Of a stretch of DNA of 64,000 nt, positions 61,401-64,000 are shown piece after piece. The first letter of the stretch is position 1. Every line of letters begins with the position of its first letter. The DNA is from Aplysia californica. Taxonomy: Eukaryota > Mollusca > Gastropoda > Aplysiida > Aplysiidae. The stretch spans positions 394,195 through 458,194 of the forward strand of contig NW_004797296.1 of the NCBI RefSeq assembly GCF_000002075.1, read 5' to 3'. The position numbers and the translations under genes are program-made. The notes beneath the pieces are model-generated. The model was not told where the DNA came from. It did no database searches and saw only the letters and a list, made by a program, of their open reading frames with translations.

Positions 61401-63559
61401 CTTTTATAATTATTTTTGTATATAAAAACTTCTTCCTTTTTCCCCAGAGAAGAGATGGATGCCATCGATGGTCTTGAGAACCCAAGAGCTGAGCTGGAGC
61501 GGCTGAGGAAGGAAAGGACACGTCTGTTGGAGCTACAGAGTCAGCTGAAGCAGATGCACGACATTGTTGGCGGGGTCAGTCTATTCAAGGTTTAATCACA
61601 CTTTAGGTTTGGTTTGTTGTAAATGTGTACCATTTACCCCATCAACATAATGTAGTAGCGGTGTCTGTGAGTTACATAGATATAAAGATGTAATGACATA
61701 GATATAAAGGTGTAAGTAGAAATTTGTATGGCATGTCATGTGGGGTAAGCAGTGTCTTTTTTCCCTTAAGTTCATGCATCTAAGCAGTCTAGCAATGGCA
61801 TTTTATTTTATCCTTTTGGTAGCAAATGAGTTGATGTTATGTTGGTGATGTATGTATATATAGTTACATTCTTTACCTTGTCTATTTTTTTTTTCAACTC
61901 AGAACTCTGGGGACCAGGATGAGAGATCGGAGCAGAGCAGAGATATGGGAAAGTCTGGACAGGAGCAAGCTCCCAATGCCACTGTTGTTACTTGTAAGTC
62001 GATGATACGGCAAGAAAAGTTTTACGAATATTTTGATATGTGTAGAGAAGTAACTCTCATTTGTTGAAGTTACCTGAGAAACAACTAAGAAAAGATTTAT
62101 TTTGAATGGAATGGTACTTCATATTGGTCTATTCACAACCTATGGAGAGAAAAACTTAAATTTTGTTTGTTTGTTTATTTTGTTTTGTTCTATGAAAGCT
62201 ATGGCAGCACAGCATTTTTATGTTATGTTTGGACAGACGTCTCAATTTTAAGGTATATGTACTGATTTTCTTTCATTCTGTAGTTGCATCAAATGATGAA
62301 CTGTACAGTAAAATGAGACGCCAAAGAATTTTGAGGGAAGAGCTGAGATCGAAAAAGAAAGAACTGGAGGCTATTATGAAGAAAGACAGAAACAAGAGAC
62401 AATACTCAAGGAATCAAGACAATCAAAGTGACACTGTGTCGCTTAACACAGATACTTTCGGGTAAGATTTTTTTGGGTCAGGTTTTTTTGAAGAAGTTTG
62501 TTCCCACTTTCTTATTTGGATTTATATTTTTTTGAGTTATTCATGTTTATCTAGTGCAATAGCTTTTGGAAACTAAGTGCAGAAGTATGGAGCTTTGTTT
62601 TGTAGGTTACGTAATAGTTTCTGTGCAACAGGACTTTAGTATGTTGCTCTTCTCTAATGAACTATATCTTTCACTCTTTTGAACCTAATTGTTGAGTTAA
62701 TCTACAAAGACACGCTTGCGTCAGATTGTTTGTTTCAAGATTTCAGGGTTGTTGGGTTTTTTTCTTTTTTGTAGTCGGAAAAAGTAACCAGAAGTTCTTT
62801 GTACTTTCTTAATTTACTGTGATTAGAATTATGCCTGTCCTTGCTACTGCAATATAATGCAACAGACAGCAGCTACATGCTCTCAGAAAGTGCAGTCTGT
62901 TATAGAAATCCAATGGAACTGATAACATAATAGTTTTGTTTTAAGATGAAGCTGGCAATAGAGAAACATTGTATTGTTCCATGAGTTTCATACTGTTCTA
63001 TTTGCAGCATCCCAGCCAGTGTCGATGCCACCATGGCCACATGGGGTGGATCAACTGTTGACAATCTTGAAAACATCACAGAGGATGAAGATGGACAGGA
63101 GAGGAACGACAGAGTTAATGGGGATGAAGATGGAGTTGATGATGGTAAGTTAAAGGATTTGCTATTCCATTGTTAGATAAAGAAATATTTATCTACATTG
63201 CTGACATATCTGTGTGATGTTTTGTTTATGAGTATTTTCTGTCTTCTGACGGGACATAAAAGCGTACTTGTAAGTGTGCTTTGTGACTTAAGCTCTGAAA
63301 CTTTATGCCTGTGATTTTTCAATGAAAATGTCATTACAAATTGTTTTTCCCTTTTGTCCCTCAGGTTACCCTAGTGATGGAATCGTCCAGGTGGAGGAGG
63401 AAGAAGAAGAAAACGACAGTGACAATGGTACTTACACCATAGAGGCTGACGCTCGTCACAGAAAGTCTCTTAGAAAAGGTGCCAGCATGGGCATAGGTGC
63501 CCGACCAAAGACTTCCAGAGGCAGACAGACATTCCCCCAGCCCAGCTATAATGATAGAA
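42306..63559 (+). CDS. PCM1: PCM1, pericentriolar material 1 protein (21 coding exons, 3' end beyond window)
   Basis: PCM1 is the scaffold of centriolar satellites, needed for traffic of centrosomal and ciliary proteins. Exons: 42306-42449, 42834-43076, 43591-43764, 44471-44569, 46061-46153, 46615-46740, 46955-47155, 47970-48071, 52392-52485, 54502-54848, 55313-55484, 55674-55986, 56421-56567, 57442-57671, 58411-58528, 58848-59057, 61448-61574, 61903-61993, 62284-62461, 63008-63144, 63365-63559. All junctions are AG/GT and phases agree throughout, giving 1,180 residues plus one base. Landmarks shared with human PCM1 (2,024 residues) include LKQHMTFSDLED, IVARLMQIRDFMKQA, KSRMDKLLHELQMLHEQ, GQLDQLRGLVQYYQ, KEKLRQLQDLVAFVQ, MRRQRILREELRSKKKELEA, ATMATWGGST and GYPSDGIVQVEEEEE. 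Most of it is coiled coil with acidic linkers; exon 14 has a Gln-rich tract. The ATG directly follows an acceptor AG, so the 5' UTR starts in an unseen upstream exon. Intron 8 holds a whole transposon. The gene is cut by the window end. Confidence 0.95.
44055..44350 (+). mobile_element. 5'-truncated LINE: last 33 codons and 3' UTR
   Basis: An open frame reads RSKRYISKKARTDRYRNSFV, then PTTVRLLNTQCYK and TGA (44154-44156). This is the typical C-terminal end of a non-LTR retrotransposon ORF2 (compare RTNRYKNSFIP..IRLLN in many LINEs). About 190 bases of 3' UTR follow, ending ATGAATAAAGATTGTCATTG. It sits in PCM1 intron 3 in sense orientation. The short terminal repeat tail points to the CR1/L2 or related clade, which is uncertain. 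Confidence 0.75.
44867..45517. mobile_element. piggyBac-like MITE, 651 bp
   Basis: TTAA borders the right side (45518-45521); the left border reads ATAA (44863-44866), one base changed. The ends are CCCTCTTAGC and, inward from the right, CCCTCAGC, and CCC starts are usual for piggyBac. It is in PCM1 intron 4. Confidence 0.55.
45538..45851. mobile_element. TTAA-type MITE, 314 bp
   Basis: TTAA is at 45534-45537 on the left and TGAA at 45852-45855 on the right. The perfect 14 bp ends are CACTTACAGTACCG. It sits only 16 bp after the previous TTAA element. GACTAAAGTC motifs repeat inside. No coding capacity. Confidence 0.72.
47513..47657. mobile_element. Small pogo-like MITE, 145 bp
   Basis: The ends CAGCGGAGTCCTCTT and, inward from the right, CAGTGGAGACTGCTG are imperfect inverted repeats. 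TA precedes the left end; CA follows the right, one base off. It sits in PCM1 intron 7. Confidence 0.5.
49033..51477 (+). CDS. Kolobok/Mutator-like DDE transposase, two exons
   Basis: This is the transposase that would cut and paste the surrounding element. Exon 1 (49033-49143) begins MPKKKVTGRSKQLQKA, a lysine-rich, nuclear-localisation-like start, and ends in phase 0 at GTACGT. Exon 2 begins at 49603 or 49678; both acceptors are pyrimidine-rich and in phase. It runs to TGA at 51477, giving 661 or 636 residues. Exon 2 shows a C2C2 zinc-ribbon-like pair (CPQC, then CSEC about 25 residues later), then VSFDGSWLTRGHKSLIGIG (first Asp codon 50320), YGGSSGMMEVEAA, VGDGDSKAFNKV (Asp codons 50626 and 50632), a conserved CLNHVGKRLGTALRNLV, PSGNDSWCFY, and NANESFHHSVW (Glu codon 51148). 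This order matches the insect, cnidarian and mollusc family described as a Mutator-like transposase domain. The frame is unbroken. Codon use is more GC-rich than the neighbouring PCM1 exons, fitting recent arrival. Confidence 0.88.
49379..49420. repeat. (GT)n microsatellite in transposase intron
   Basis: A pure GT run in the intron of the Kolobok-like transposase gene, next to TAGATC clusters at 49222-49372. Confidence 0.95.
52062..52079. promoter_or_regulatory. 18 bp perfect palindrome, RFX X-box-like, in the transposon's 3' subterminal DNA
   Basis: CCGTTACCATGGTAACGG reads the same on both strands. Its core GTTACC-AT-GGTAAC fits the symmetric X-box consensus bound by RFX factors, which drive ciliary genes. 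It lies about 120 bases inside the right end of the Kolobok-like element, so a transposase-binding role is equally possible. No function is shown by sequence alone. Confidence 0.45.
53729..53873. mobile_element. Nested inverted-repeat MITE, 145 bp
   Basis: GTGCCCACTACGGATGG at the left and GTGCTCACTATGGACGG inward from the right are matched, followed by ATCGGCCG on both sides. The element is GC-rich in AT-rich DNA and lies wholly inside 53160-54362. Confidence 0.72.
54240..54320. repeat. GGGGGC/GCCCCC hairpins
   Basis: GGGGGCTTCGCCCCCTGAATC is followed by a GGGACACTGTCCC stem and GGGGGACTCTGCGGCCCCC. They form three successive stem-loops near the right end of the 53160 element. Confidence 0.85.
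57442..57671 (+). repeat. Poly-glutamine tract in PCM1 exon 14
   Basis: Within this exon, about 57527-57590 is a CAA/CAG run encoding mostly glutamine with one His and a few Lys, placed between LDLLLL and KRWAKEEE. Mixed CAA and CAG codons slow slippage but length variation between individuals is likely. I recall no comparable tract at this place in vertebrate PCM1, so it may be lineage-specific. Confidence 0.85.
60270..60325. repeat. (GT)n-(GA)n compound microsatellite
   Basis: GT run followed by a GCGC break and a GA run, ending in a G-run. Confidence 0.95.
60690..60822 (+). repeat. Dispersed repeat copy (TATAGCGC...GCGCTTTACA family)
   Basis: AAT triplets, then GTATAGCGCATATCC, CTATGCGCTTTACA and ACCCCAGCAGACC. 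Closest to the minus-strand copy at 39058. Confidence 0.7.
60825..61165. repeat. About 177 bp tandem dimer
   Basis: Two adjoining units share TTTTACCT, CATAACTCAAAAAATA, GACTAGATTCTGCA, AATGTACT, CCAAGTTTCATTT and ATTGTCTCAAAAC in the same order. Confidence 0.85.
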
Positions 63560-64000
63560 GTAAGTAGCTTACACACAGGAGCATCTTTCAGTCTTGATTT
63601 CATGTTGACAGCTTTACGTTTCAGCACATAAACTTACATCGTACATCATAAGTGTAAGATTGGGCAGTCGTCTTAAACTTTATAAAGTCATCAAAGCAAA
63701 GACCTTGAAATATGCTGCCTTTTGAGGCGAGGAGTGCAGCATAGACGGACGAACACAACCTTGGTGACAAGCGACATGAGTTGATGTCTCCTAACAGTGT
63801 CATCTTTTTAAAAAAAGGCTAATTTGTGATCCAACACATCTGTAATCAGATTTTATACTTACCATCTTGTCATTTTGCATATGAATGAATACATTTTGAC
63901 AAATGACATAATAATGGGCATTTTTGTAGCACCTAATCCCTAAAAGGCTCTAAGCTCTGTACAATTCAGAACTATCTCTCGACTGATAAATCAAAAGACA
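63560..64000 (+). other. Start of PCM1 intron 21; includes dispersed repeat copy at 63905
   Basis: After the donor at 63560 no further exon is seen. From about 63905 the sequence TTTTTGTAGCACCTAATCCC and CTCTAAGCTCTGTACA belongs to the TATAGCGC repeat family. Confidence 0.6.

Larger units (their letters stand above)
59058..61447 (+). other. PCM1 intron 16: repeats, no other gene
   Basis: Contains a G-run at about 59131-59156, a GC-rich patch (59400-59530 and 59820-59900), a GT/GA microsatellite (60270-60325), a dispersed repeat copy at 60690 and a tandem dimer at 60825. No coding sequence is supported. Confidence 0.6.

Overview
The window is nuclear DNA of an invertebrate animal, most likely a mollusc and probably a gastropod. 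The grounds are AT-rich sequence, small exons split by kilobase introns, tRNA-derived SINEs of a type common in molluscs, and many short AGATCT-type palindromes. Species cannot be fixed from the sequence. There is no prokaryotic, organellar or CRISPR content.

Three conserved host genes are present. (1) The 3' part of EMC7 (ER membrane complex subunit 7) is on + at 7581-11963. Three exons are visible; the signal peptide and first luminal residues lie in exons not recognised in the window. (2) A complete TRAPPC2 (sedlin) coding sequence is on - at 26825-19257: four coding exons, 141 residues. (3) The first 21 coding exons of PCM1 (pericentriolar material 1) are on + at 42306-63559: 1,180 residues in one uninterrupted frame, continuing past the window. 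EMC7 and TRAPPC2 converge; TRAPPC2 and PCM1 diverge across about 15.5 kb of repeat-filled DNA. All three proteins serve membrane-protein insertion, ER-Golgi traffic or centrosome/cilium biology, but no joint regulation is visible.

The rest is dominated by DNA transposons, mostly short non-autonomous ones whose ends can be read directly. There are TA-flanked pogo/Tigger-like elements (17110, 18016, 19481, 20882, 25316, 28478, 47513), TTAA-flanked piggyBac-like elements (22920, 31956, 44867, 45538), and elements with 9-10 bp target duplications and hairpin-rich Mutator-like ends (476, 3207, 5644, with related structures at 29059 and 35658). Nested insertions occur at 28478-31764, 31956-34120 and 53160-54362. 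The one element with an intact gene is a 4.0 kb TTAA-flanked, Kolobok-like transposon at 48194-52200, in sense orientation in PCM1 intron 8. It encodes a two-exon DDE transposase. A short 5'-truncated LINE tail (44055-44350), several SINE copies and a four-copy dispersed repeat complete the interspersed set.

Two separate arrays (2.8-5.2 kb and 40.3-41.0 kb) repeat one palindromic motif close to GTTCATAANNNTTATGAAC. They are the least easily explained structures here. No new enzymatic or defence-like gene system was found. The most notable items are the apparently intact Kolobok-like transposon, the family resemblance among the hairpin-ended elements, and the palindrome arrays.
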